Positions 7,970 through 14,139 of a stretch of 17,437 nucleotides of DNA are shown piece after piece. The translations under genes and the position numbers were made by a program. The notes beneath the pieces are model-generated. The model had not been told where the DNA came from and searched no databases. It saw only the letters and a list, made by a program, of their open reading frames with translations. Positions within the stretch are counted from its first letter, which is position 1. The number at the start of each line of letters is the position of its first letter. The stretch covers positions 1-17,437 of the forward strand of contig JAIKYL010000170.1 in NCBI GenBank assembly GCA_024683255.1, written 5' to 3'. This DNA comes from Bacteroidales bacterium. Lineage in GTDB: Bacteria > Bacteroidota > Bacteroidia > Bacteroidales > UBA932.

Positions 7970-8782
7970 TTATGGATTCACTCTTTTTCCCAGCATACGG
8001 TTCAGATGGGTCTCCAGGATGTGGAAGCTGGGCTCCACCATGGGGCTATGGCCATGGCCGTCAATTTCGTATAGATAGGTCTCTTTATGGCCCACCAGCT
8101 TCATCATACGGGCCAGGTACTGGTTTTCGTCGTATCGGCCATAGAGTTCCAATTCGCGGTCCCCGCAGATGAGCACCAGCGGCGGGCAGTCCGGACGCAC
8201 CCAATAGATGGGAGCGAACTCATCGATGGTAACCTGCAGGGGCTGAAGGCCCTGCATTTTGCGGACATTGTAATGTGTGACGGCCTGTCCGCTGAAGGGG
8301 ACATACATCATCACGTCATCGGCATCGATGTCATAGGCGGCCAGCCAGGCCTTGTTCAGGCAGAGCATCATGCCGATGTAGCCTCCGGCGGAATGGCCGG
8401 TGACGACAATCTTGGCAGTGTCGCCGCCATAATCGGCCGCATGGCGGAATACCCACGCCACGGCTTCTGCCGCGTCGTCCAGCGTTTCACGGATGGTAAC
8501 CTTTGGCAGCAGGCGGTAGTTCACGCCCACTACAACCCAGCCTTTTCCCTTCAGCCGTGCAGGAATCTCCTTGTTGCCAGCCTCCAGGCCGCCGCCGTGG
8601 AACCAGATAATTACCGGGCAGTCCTTCTGCCCTTCCGGATAATAGACATCCAGCTTCAGCCGTTCCTGGGCATAACTGTCCGTCTTGCCTGTATAGCTGA
8701 TGTCATTGACCTGCGTGTAGGTCTGTGCGCTGAGCCCCGTAAGCGTAAGGAGCAGCAGGAGGGTGGTAAGTAAGTGTCTCAT
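7970..8782 (-). CDS. Exported alpha/beta hydrolase, carboxylesterase/BD-FAE-like
   Basis: A 270-residue protein with signal peptide (residues 1-19, L-L-L-L-L-T-L-T-G-L-S-A-Q). The hydrolase domain carries the H-G-G-G oxyanion motif at 62-65, nucleophile elbow G-H-S-A-G-G at 129-134 (Ser131), the acid Asp208 in C-G-D-R-E, and His243 or His245 in D-G-H-G-H-S. This is the hormone-sensitive-lipase-like or bifunctional feruloyl/acetyl esterase layout. I chose the start at 8782 because it begins the signal peptide; the longer in-frame start at 8881 would add 33 residues running through the promoter region. Likely periplasmic or secreted. Cotranscribed with the CE1-type esterase; together they suggest removal of ester decorations from plant polysaccharide or another esterified glycan (inference). 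Confidence 0.84.
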   Translation of the reverse strand: MRHLLTTLLLLLTLTGLSAQTYTQVNDISYTGKTDSYAQERLKLDVYYPEGQKDCPVIIWFHGGGLEAGNKEIPARLKGKGWVVVGVNYRLLPKVTIRETLDDAAEAVAWVFRHAADYGGDTAKIVVTGHSAGGYIGMMLCLNKAWLAAYDIDADDVMMYVPFSGQAVTHYNVRKMQGLQPLQVTIDEFAPIYWVRPDCPPLVLICGDRELELYGRYDENQYLARMMKLVGHKETYLYEIDGHGHSPMVEPSFHILETHLNRMLGKRVNP

Positions 8783-8799
8783 TGTGGTTGATTTACATG

Positions 8800-8829
8800 C
8801 GAATATACGGATTTTCCGGGAAAATCCAA
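8800..8829 (-). promoter_or_regulatory. Promoter of the two-esterase operon with operator-like palindrome
   Basis: On the minus strand a -33 element TTG (8829-8827) is followed after 19 bp by TATATTCG (8807-8800), one mismatch from TAnnTTTG. A perfect inverted repeat GGATTTTCC, one base, GGAAAATCC (8809-8827) fills the spacer and covers the -33 element. A protein bound there would block this promoter. The leader to the start codon at 8782 would be only about 10 nt. Confidence 0.6.
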
Positions 8830-8830
8830 T

Positions 8831-8861
8831 TTTGTTTTTTGGGGACTTATAGCTATCTTCG
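8831..8861 (+). promoter_or_regulatory. Promoter of sstT
   Basis: TTTG at 8831-8834, a 19-bp spacer, then TATCTTCG at 8854-8861 (one mismatch from TAnnTTTG). The box ends 23 bp before the sstT start codon. The 19-bp palindrome of the divergent esterase promoter ends 3 bp upstream of the -33 element, so one regulator could act on both directions. Confidence 0.6.
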
Positions 8862-8884
8862 GGATTGAGAACAGACAGCATGAT

Positions 8885-10117
8885 ATGAATAAAATTGCCG
8901 CGCTCCTGAAGAAATGGGCCGATACCAGCCTGGTCCTGCGAATCCTCATCGGCCTAATCATTGGTGCCGTCCTGGGTCTTGTGGCTCCGGGATGGACCTG
9001 GCTGGGTATGCTGGGAACCATTTTCGTGAGTGCCCTCAAGGCCATTGCGCCTGTGCTGGTGGCCATTCTGGTGATGGCGTCCATTGCCAGGGCCGGCGGC
9101 GGTCTGGGCCCGCGATTCCGCACAGTAATTGCCCTGTACATTGTGAGCACCCTGGGCGCCGCGCTGGTGGCGGTGGTGGGCAGCACCTGCTTCCCCGTAA
9201 CCCTACAATTGCAGGATGTGGCCGAGGGAAGCGCCCCCAGCGCCCTTACGGACGTATTTACCAACCTCCTCACCAACATGGTTGCCAATCCGCTGGCTTC
9301 CACGGCATCGGCCAATTATATAGGCATCCTGTTCTGGGCCGTCCTGCTGGGACTGGGCCTCAAGAAGCTGGCCTCGCTGGGGACCATCAAGGTGATATCG
9401 GACCTGGCCGATGTAATGGCGCTGGTGGTCAAGTGGGTCATTCAGTTTGCGCCTTTCGGCATCCTGGGCCTGGTGTTCTCGGCCGTGTCCGAAAGCGGGC
9501 TGGAGATTTTCTCCACTTACGGAAAGCTCATCCTCCTGCTTGTGGGCTGCATGCTTTTCAATATGCTTGTGCTCAACCCTCTGTGGTCTTACATCGCCAC
9601 CCGGAGGAACCCTTATCCGCTCCTTTGGACCTGCCTCAAGGAGAGCGGTCTTCAGGCGTTTTTCACCCGTTCATCGGCCGCTAACATTCCCATCAACATG
9701 GCCCTTTGCAAGAAGCTGGGGCTGGACGAGAACTTTTATTCCGTTAGCATTCCGCTGGGCGCCACCATCAATATGAACGGTGCGGCCGTCACCATTACGG
9801 TAATGACCATGGCCGTTGCCCATACCGTGGGCGTGGAAGTGGGCTTTGTGAGTGCACTCCTCCTCAGCATAATCTCTACTCTGGGTGCCTGCGGCGCATC
9901 CGGCGTGGCGGGAGGGTCGCTCCTGCTCATCCCCATGGCCTGCTCCTTCCTGGGAATTGGGAACGATGTGGCCATGCAGGCCGTTGCCGTGGGCTTTATC
10001 ATAGGGGTGATCCAGGATTCCGTGGAAACCGCCCTCAATTCCAGCGGCGACGCCTTCTTCACCGCCACGGCGGAATACCGGGACCGTAAAAAAACAACCG
10101 GCCAACCCCTTGGGTGA
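8885..10117 (+). CDS. sstT: Serine/threonine:sodium symporter SstT
   Basis: A 410-residue polytopic inner-membrane transporter of the dicarboxylate/amino acid:cation symporter family. Matches to SstT include the N-terminal W-x-x-x-S-L-V-L-R-I-L-I-G-L-I-I-G, the serine-rich re-entrant loop F-F-T-R-S-S-A-A-N-I-P-I-N-M at 259-272, the N-M-N-G-A-A motif at 296-301, the second hairpin loop G-A-S-G-V-A-G-G-S at 337-345, and D-S-V-E-T-A-L-N-S-S-G-D at 378-389. Length agrees with the family (about 410). It imports serine and threonine with Na+. It is a monocistronic unit with its own promoter, and its last codons form part of the rpmE terminator hairpin. A short out-of-frame ATG lies just upstream of the chosen start. 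Confidence 0.93.
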   Translation: MNKIAALLKKWADTSLVLRILIGLIIGAVLGLVAPGWTWLGMLGTIFVSALKAIAPVLVAILVMASIARAGGGLGPRFRTVIALYIVSTLGAALVAVVGSTCFPVTLQLQDVAEGSAPSALTDVFTNLLTNMVANPLASTASANYIGILFWAVLLGLGLKKLASLGTIKVISDLADVMALVVKWVIQFAPFGILGLVFSAVSESGLEIFSTYGKLILLLVGCMLFNMLVLNPLWSYIATRRNPYPLLWTCLKESGLQAFFTRSSAANIPINMALCKKLGLDENFYSVSIPLGATINMNGAAVTITVMTMAVAHTVGVEVGFVSALLLSIISTLGACGASGVAGGSLLLIPMACSFLGIGNDVAMQAVAVGFIIGVIQDSVETALNSSGDAFFTATAEYRDRKKTTGQPLG

Positions 10118-10125
10118 CCGGTTGT
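10088..10125 (-). terminator. Intrinsic terminator of rpmE, embedded in the 3' end of sstT
   Basis: The stem ACAACCGG (10094-10101) / CCGGTTGT (10118-10125) is extended by an inner ACCC/GGGT stem (10105-10108, 10112-10115) with a 3-nt loop. On the minus strand the hairpin is followed by seven T residues (complement of A 10088-10094), a classic intrinsic terminator 21 bp after the rpmE stop. On the plus strand it spans the sstT stop and is followed by only a weak T stretch (10132-10135), so it may act in both directions but best on minus. Confidence 0.85.
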
Positions 10126-10146
10126 ATAACCTTTTGGCCGATAGAT

Positions 10147-10398
10147 TTATTTCTTGCGGCTCTTGTATCTCTGATAGAACATATCCACACGACCGGCGGT
10201 ATCCACCAGCTTCACCTTGCCCGTGTAGAACGGGTGGGAAGTGTTGGAAATCTCCAGCTTCACCAGCGGGTACTCAACGCCTTCCACGGTAAGGGTTTCC
10301 TTGGAAGGGGCGCAGGAACGCGTGATGAACACGGTGTCATTTGACATATCCTTGAAAGCTACAAGACGGTAGGTTTCGGGATGGATTCCTTTCTTCAT
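10147..10398 (-). CDS. rpmE2: 50S ribosomal protein L31, type B
   Basis: An 83-residue protein matching type B L31: M-K-K-G-I-H-P-E at the start, the central F-I-T-R-S-C segment, and the hallmark N-T-S-H-P-F-Y-T-G-K-V-K-L-V-D-T-A-G-R-V-D-M-F at 52-74. The zinc-binding C-x-x-C set of type A L31 is absent (a single Cys29), as expected for the zinc-independent form. I chose the start at 10398 because the family begins at M-K-K-G-I-H-P; the in-frame upstream start at 10425 would add residues not found in the family. It has its own promoter and terminator. Some type B genes respond to zinc limitation, but Bacteroidota often carry only this form, so no regulation is implied. Symbol is sometimes given as rpmE. 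Confidence 0.95.
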   Translation of the reverse strand: MKKGIHPETYRLVAFKDMSNDTVFITRSCAPSKETLTVEGVEYPLVKLEISNTSHPFYTGKVKLVDTAGRVDMFYQRYKSRKK

Positions 10399-10413
10399 TT
10401 TACGTAAAAATAT

Positions 10414-10427
10414 AATTGTTAACAATT
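10414..10427. other. 14-bp palindrome in the rpmE leader
   Basis: AATTGTTAACAATT is a perfect 14-bp palindrome lying at the start of the predicted rpmE 5' leader, just after the -7 box. It could be an operator or an RNA hairpin for autoregulation. About one such palindrome is expected by chance per window of this size, so only its position is suggestive. Confidence 0.4.
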
Positions 10428-10435
10428 TTGGACCG

Positions 10436-10467
10436 CAAAGATAGGAATTCTGTGCGGAAATTCCAAA
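10436..10467 (-). promoter_or_regulatory. Promoter of rpmE2
   Basis: On the minus strand TTTG (10467-10464), a 20-bp spacer and TATCTTTG (10443-10436) form a full Bacteroidota consensus promoter. The predicted start of transcription is near 10430, giving a leader of about 30 nt. The -33 element begins 4 bp after the stop codon of the acyl-CoA ligase gene. Confidence 0.8.
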
Positions 10468-10470
10468 TTA

Positions 10471-12165
10471 TTATTGCAACTTCGTGTAAGCCACCTTGCC
10501 CACCAGCGTGGTGGGGAGGGAATCCCGGTATTCCCACTGCTTGGGCATGGCGTACTTGGCAATGTGCTTCCGGCAGTGCTCCTCAATGCTGGCGCGTACC
10601 TCGGGCGTGTCTTCCACCCCGTCCTTGAGCACAATAAATGCCTTCACAACCTGCATCTTGAGCGGGTCCGGAACGCCAATCACGCAGCTTCTCTGCACGG
10701 CGGGATGGCCCTCCAGGATGTTCTCCACCTGAGAAGGATACACATTGTAGCCGCTTGTAACAATCATTCGCTTGATGCGCTGGCGGAAGAAAATGAAGCC
10801 TTCCTCGTCCATGACGCCCAGGTCTCCGGTGTGGAGCCAGACGTGGCCGTCTTCATGCTTGCGCAGGGTTTGCGCGTTCTCTTCTTCGTGGTTGATGTAG
10901 CCAAGCATCATGGAAGGTCCGGTGAGGCAGATTTCGCCTTCCTCGCCGTAAGGGACTTCCTCAATGGTGCCGGGGCGGCAGATCTGGTAATAGGTGTCCG
11001 GATAAGGCAGGCCGATGCTCCCTTCCTTCTCCTTGTTGTAGGGAGTGAGGCAGGATGCCGTCACACATTCGGTGGTACCGTAACCCTCGCGGACGCGGAT
11101 GGTGGCCTTGTGGTCGGAGAGGAACTGGTCGAACTTCTTCTTAAGCTCTATGGTGAGGGAGTCTCCGCCGGAGAAAACGCCTCGCAGGCAACTCAAATCG
11201 GCCCCGTCCAAGTAGCGGTTGCGGGTGATGGCCTCGAACAGGGTGGGCACGCCGGCGATGAAGTTGGGCTGGGTTTTCCGGATTAGCTTGGCGTAACTCT
11301 TCACATTGAAGCGGGGTACCAGGATGGCCGTGGCACCGCACACCAGCACGGTATGGATGCATACGCCCAGGCCGAATCCGTGGAAGACCGGCATGGCAGC
11401 CAGCATCTTGCCGTGGCGAACGGGCTCGTGGCACATGGCCTCCGTCTGGCGGGCCAGGGCGTTGAAATTGAGGTCGCTGAGCATGATGCCCTTGGTGGTG
11501 CCGGTGGTGCCGCCGGAGAAAAGGACAACGGCTTCCGTAAGCGGGTCCTTATCCGGGTAAACGGTATCCTTGGCGCCTTCGCCCGCGGCTATGAAGTGTT
11601 TCCACAGCAGCACGCTCCCGTCTTCCACCACTTTGGGGAACTTCCGCTCCGTGAGGAGTTTCTGGCCGATGGAGAGCGGGAAGGGGAGTTCTTCGGACAC
11701 CCGGGCGATGATGAGTTTGCCGATGGGCCGGAGCTGCTTCACCTCCAGGAATTTGGCATAGAACTGGTCCAAGGTCACAGCAATGTCGCAGTTGGCTTCC
11801 TTAAGGAAGAAAGCAATTTCCGCAACGGCCGACAGGGGATGAACCATAGATGCCACGGCCCCAATCCGGTTAAGGCCGTACAGGCAGTAAATGGCCTGCG
11901 GCACGTTGGGAAGGCATACCAGCACACGCTGGCCGGCTCGGACACCCAGCGCATAAAAAGCGCGGGCCGTACGGTCAATTTCGGCCGCCATCTCCTTGTA
12001 GGTAATGGACCGGCCCATAAAGGAAAGGGCGGGGAAGTCGGGGTCGGCGGCAGCCGTTTCCAGTACGGCGCCGGACATGGATTTGTCACTGTATTCCAGA
12101 TGGAAGGGGACATCGCCATAGCTCCCCAGCCACGGCGTTTTCACGTTTTCCAGGTTAAAGTGCAT
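10471..12165 (-). CDS. AMP-forming acyl-CoA ligase / acyl-CoA synthetase
   Basis: A 564-residue adenylate-forming (ANL superfamily) enzyme. Motifs in order: phosphate-binding loop S-G-G-T-T-G-T-T-K-G at 217-226; Y-G-T-T-E at 362-366; the hinge region W-L-H-T-G-D-L-G at 443-450; S-G-Y-N-V-Y-P-S-Q-V-E at 471-481; and the C-terminal catalytic lysine in T-T-L-V-G-K at 552-557 (Lys557). All key residues are present, so it should activate a carboxylic acid with ATP and transfer it to CoA or another thiol. Length and the N-terminal segment fit medium- to long-chain fatty acid ligases, but substrate is not certain. No signal peptide. Its start lies 2 bp after the stop of the E2-like acyltransferase gene, so both proteins are probably made together and the acyltransferase may use its product. 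Confidence 0.88.
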   Translation of the reverse strand: MHFNLENVKTPWLGSYGDVPFHLEYSDKSMSGAVLETAAADPDFPALSFMGRSITYKEMAAEIDRTARAFYALGVRAGQRVLVCLPNVPQAIYCLYGLNRIGAVASMVHPLSAVAEIAFFLKEANCDIAVTLDQFYAKFLEVKQLRPIGKLIIARVSEELPFPLSIGQKLLTERKFPKVVEDGSVLLWKHFIAAGEGAKDTVYPDKDPLTEAVVLFSGGTTGTTKGIMLSDLNFNALARQTEAMCHEPVRHGKMLAAMPVFHGFGLGVCIHTVLVCGATAILVPRFNVKSYAKLIRKTQPNFIAGVPTLFEAITRNRYLDGADLSCLRGVFSGGDSLTIELKKKFDQFLSDHKATIRVREGYGTTECVTASCLTPYNKEKEGSIGLPYPDTYYQICRPGTIEEVPYGEEGEICLTGPSMMLGYINHEEENAQTLRKHEDGHVWLHTGDLGVMDEEGFIFFRQRIKRMIVTSGYNVYPSQVENILEGHPAVQRSCVIGVPDPLKMQVVKAFIVLKDGVEDTPEVRASIEEHCRKHIAKYAMPKQWEYRDSLPTTLVGKVAYTKLQ

Positions 12166-12167
12166 AA

Positions 12168-13052
12168 TTATTCAATCTCAATGGGGGTAGCTGCCGGCAG
12201 GTCCAGCAGTTCGGGATGGGCAAAGATGTGACGTACCAGGCGCAGGGTCTTGGCAAAGTAATAACCATCGGCAATGCGCTCGTCAACGGTAAGGCCCAGT
12301 TTGATGGTATTGCGCATTTCATAGGTGCCGTCTTCCTTCCAGAAGGGACGCATCTTCTTTTCGCCGATAACCATGAAGAAGGAGATGTTGCCCCACTCGA
12401 AGAGATGGTGATAATCGGCATTCATCTTGATGCTGCCCAGGTTGGACACAAAGCAGCTGGAGTAGCAGGGGTCGTCGGCCGCCAGCGACTTGGGATAGCA
12501 GCCGTAGTATTCCATTTTCCTGAGCGTCCAGCCCAGCAGGCGGAACAGCGGACGCGGAAGGTAGGTGAGGATCTTGAGCGCGTTGTCCACGCCCACGGCT
12601 TCACCCTTGCCGCGGACCTTGGTCACGAAATCCTGCACATAGGAATGCACCTGCTCCATGGGGGAACCGCCATCCCGGTCCAGGACGAACTTGGCCATGG
12701 ATTCCGTGCCCTCGTCGGAGAACTGCCGTTTTACGTTGAAGGCAATCTGGATTTCCTTGCGCTCGTAAAAACGGTGGCCTGCAATGAAGTAATTCATTTT
12801 GGGACGCAGGTAGATGGCTTTTGCCGTGGCGGCCGATATGAAATGGAACCACGTATACTTGAATTCCGGATTCTGGGCATTCTTTTTGGCCAGGTACTTG
12901 TCCACTTCGGTGAGGTCCATAACCTCTCCCAGAACGGCCTCGTTGATGGTGCGGTTGCCAAAGAAGTAGGGCATCATCACATGGACGGGGTCCAGTCCGC
13001 CTATGTACCAGCCGTCCCAGCGGTCGCGCCAGCTTTTCTTTCTCTCTTGCAT
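12168..13052 (-). CDS. Lone E2/CAT-fold acyltransferase-like protein with Glu in place of the catalytic His
   Basis: A 294-residue protein resembling the catalytic domain of 2-oxoacid dehydrogenase E2 and chloramphenicol acetyltransferase, without lipoyl or E1/E3-binding domains. Fold markers are the F-V-S-N-L-G-S-I segment at 201-208 (compare I-S-N-L-G in E2) and the C-terminal L-G-L-T-V-D-E-R-I-A-D-G motif at 252-263, which aligns with the S-x-D-H-R-x-x-D-G active site of E2. At the place of the catalytic His there is Glu258; Asp262-Gly263 is retained. The replacement may mean altered catalysis or loss of activity. No signal peptide. It lies between the GH171-like gene (19 bp upstream) and the acyl-CoA ligase (2 bp downstream). 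An acyl-transfer role downstream of the ligase is inference. Confidence 0.72.
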   Translation of the reverse strand: MQERKKSWRDRWDGWYIGGLDPVHVMMPYFFGNRTINEAVLGEVMDLTEVDKYLAKKNAQNPEFKYTWFHFISAATAKAIYLRPKMNYFIAGHRFYERKEIQIAFNVKRQFSDEGTESMAKFVLDRDGGSPMEQVHSYVQDFVTKVRGKGEAVGVDNALKILTYLPRPLFRLLGWTLRKMEYYGCYPKSLAADDPCYSSCFVSNLGSIKMNADYHHLFEWGNISFFMVIGEKKMRPFWKEDGTYEMRNTIKLGLTVDERIADGYYFAKTLRLVRHIFAHPELLDLPAATPIEIE

Positions 13053-13071
13053 CGGTTTAGGTATTTAAGGT

Positions 13072-14139
13072 TTATTTCATTCTGTAGGGTTGGTCTTCGT
13101 AAAGCAGGTAGCGTTTGGCTTTCCGTATCCATTTCTGCTCCTCCAGCTTCACATGCTCCTGTACCACGTCAAAGGAGATGGATTGCTTCAGGTAAGCTTC
13201 CAGCACCGGATCGGCCAGTTTGGTCCAGAAGGCGGGCTCAAACTCAAAGGCCGAATAATGCTCCGTGAACCAGCGCATGAGGTGCAGCGTATGCAGGAGG
13301 CTGTGATAGTCCTCTCCCGGAACCAGCATGATCTGGAAGCCGAAGCAGCGTTCGCCGGCGTAGCGACCTGCCGAAGGGGTGAAGGAGCAGGGCCGGAGCA
13401 GGGCGCCCGGAGCCTGCGGAAGTTCCTGGGGGTGAAGGGGTTTTACGAAAGGTGCACCGATGTATTCGTACGGCCTGGCCGTGCCGATACCGGGCGTGAT
13501 GGTGGTGTTGTTCCAAAGTCCGCCGCCGCTGTAAAGGTAAGAGCTGAAAAGGCCCGGAATGTCACTGGCCGGTGCGATGGTCCACGGCATGAGCTGCCGC
13601 ACGGAATCCGTTGCCCGGGCCGATATAACATGGATGGGGAATTTGGCTCCAATTTCCGAAGCGTACAGGTTCACCAGTTCTCCCAGCGTGAGGCCATGCC
13701 GATGGGCCACCTTGGGAACGAACATCTCTCCGGCCACCGAAGGAATGCTGCCTTCCACAACGCGTCCGCTGGGGTTGATATGGTCCACAATGTACAGGGA
13801 AGGGGCTTCATCGTCCAGCAGCTTAAGCATTTCCATGAGCTGCATCACGTCTTTGGAGTAGTTGAAATACCGCACCCCCACGTCCTGGATCTCTACCACC
13901 ACGGCATTCAGTTCCCGCAGCTGGTCCGCCTCAAAGGCAATATGGTTGGTCCCCGGGGTGAGCTCCGCCTCCCGCGGGTTGAACACGGTTACCAGATTCT
14001 TCCGTTCCCGGAAGATGTCGTACATCCATCGGCCCCGGGCGGTGTCCCAGCAGTTCTGGGTGCAGAAACAGCCCACTTTGCCGTACAGCAGGGCGCGGTC
14101 CAGCTGATCCTCCAGCGGTGTGGTCCTGAATGAGAACAT
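13072..14139 (-). CDS. Divergent DUF1343 / GH171 (NamZ-like) protein, no signal peptide
   Basis: A 355-residue protein related to DUF1343, the family that includes exo-beta-N-acetylmuramidase NamZ (GH171). Recognisable segments are V-V-E-I-Q-D-V-G-V-R-Y-F-N-Y (81-94), D-H-I-N-P-S-G-R-V-V-E-G (119-130, compare D-R-P-N-P in the family), H-R-H-G-L-T-L-G-E-L (146-155) and G-I-G-T-A-R-P-Y-E-Y-I-G-A-P (217-230). Deviations are notable: the usual P-E-H-G motif reads P-R-E-A (55-58), and the G-T-N segment before the S-x-G-R-G-T motif reads W-N-N-T. There is no signal peptide, whereas typical members are exported and longer (about 400 residues). Its ATG overlaps the glmM stop by 1 bp (TAATG), implying coupling. 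Muramidase activity is doubtful; a binding or altered hydrolase role is possible. Confidence 0.75.
   Translation of the reverse strand: MFSFRTTPLEDQLDRALLYGKVGCFCTQNCWDTARGRWMYDIFRERKNLVTVFNPREAELTPGTNHIAFEADQLRELNAVVVEIQDVGVRYFNYSKDVMQLMEMLKLLDDEAPSLYIVDHINPSGRVVEGSIPSVAGEMFVPKVAHRHGLTLGELVNLYASEIGAKFPIHVISARATDSVRQLMPWTIAPASDIPGLFSSYLYSGGGLWNNTTITPGIGTARPYEYIGAPFVKPLHPQELPQAPGALLRPCSFTPSAGRYAGERCFGFQIMLVPGEDYHSLLHTLHLMRWFTEHYSAFEFEPAFWTKLADPVLEAYLKQSISFDVVQEHVKLEEQKWIRKAKRYLLYEDQPYRMK

Noticed and set aside
8783..8881. Longer start for the second esterase
   Set aside because: The extra 33 residues would precede a good signal peptide and would cover the divergent promoters.
10399..10425. 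Longer start for L31
   Set aside because: The family starts at M-K-K-G-I-H-P; the extension reads through the leader and palindrome.
12216..14133. Two long plus-strand open frames (12216-13268 and 13090-14133) opposite the E2-like and GH171-like genes
   Set aside because: They lie antisense to genes with clear family motifs, have no recognisable domains, and are His/Gly/Val-rich in the way typical of antisense frames in this codon usage.
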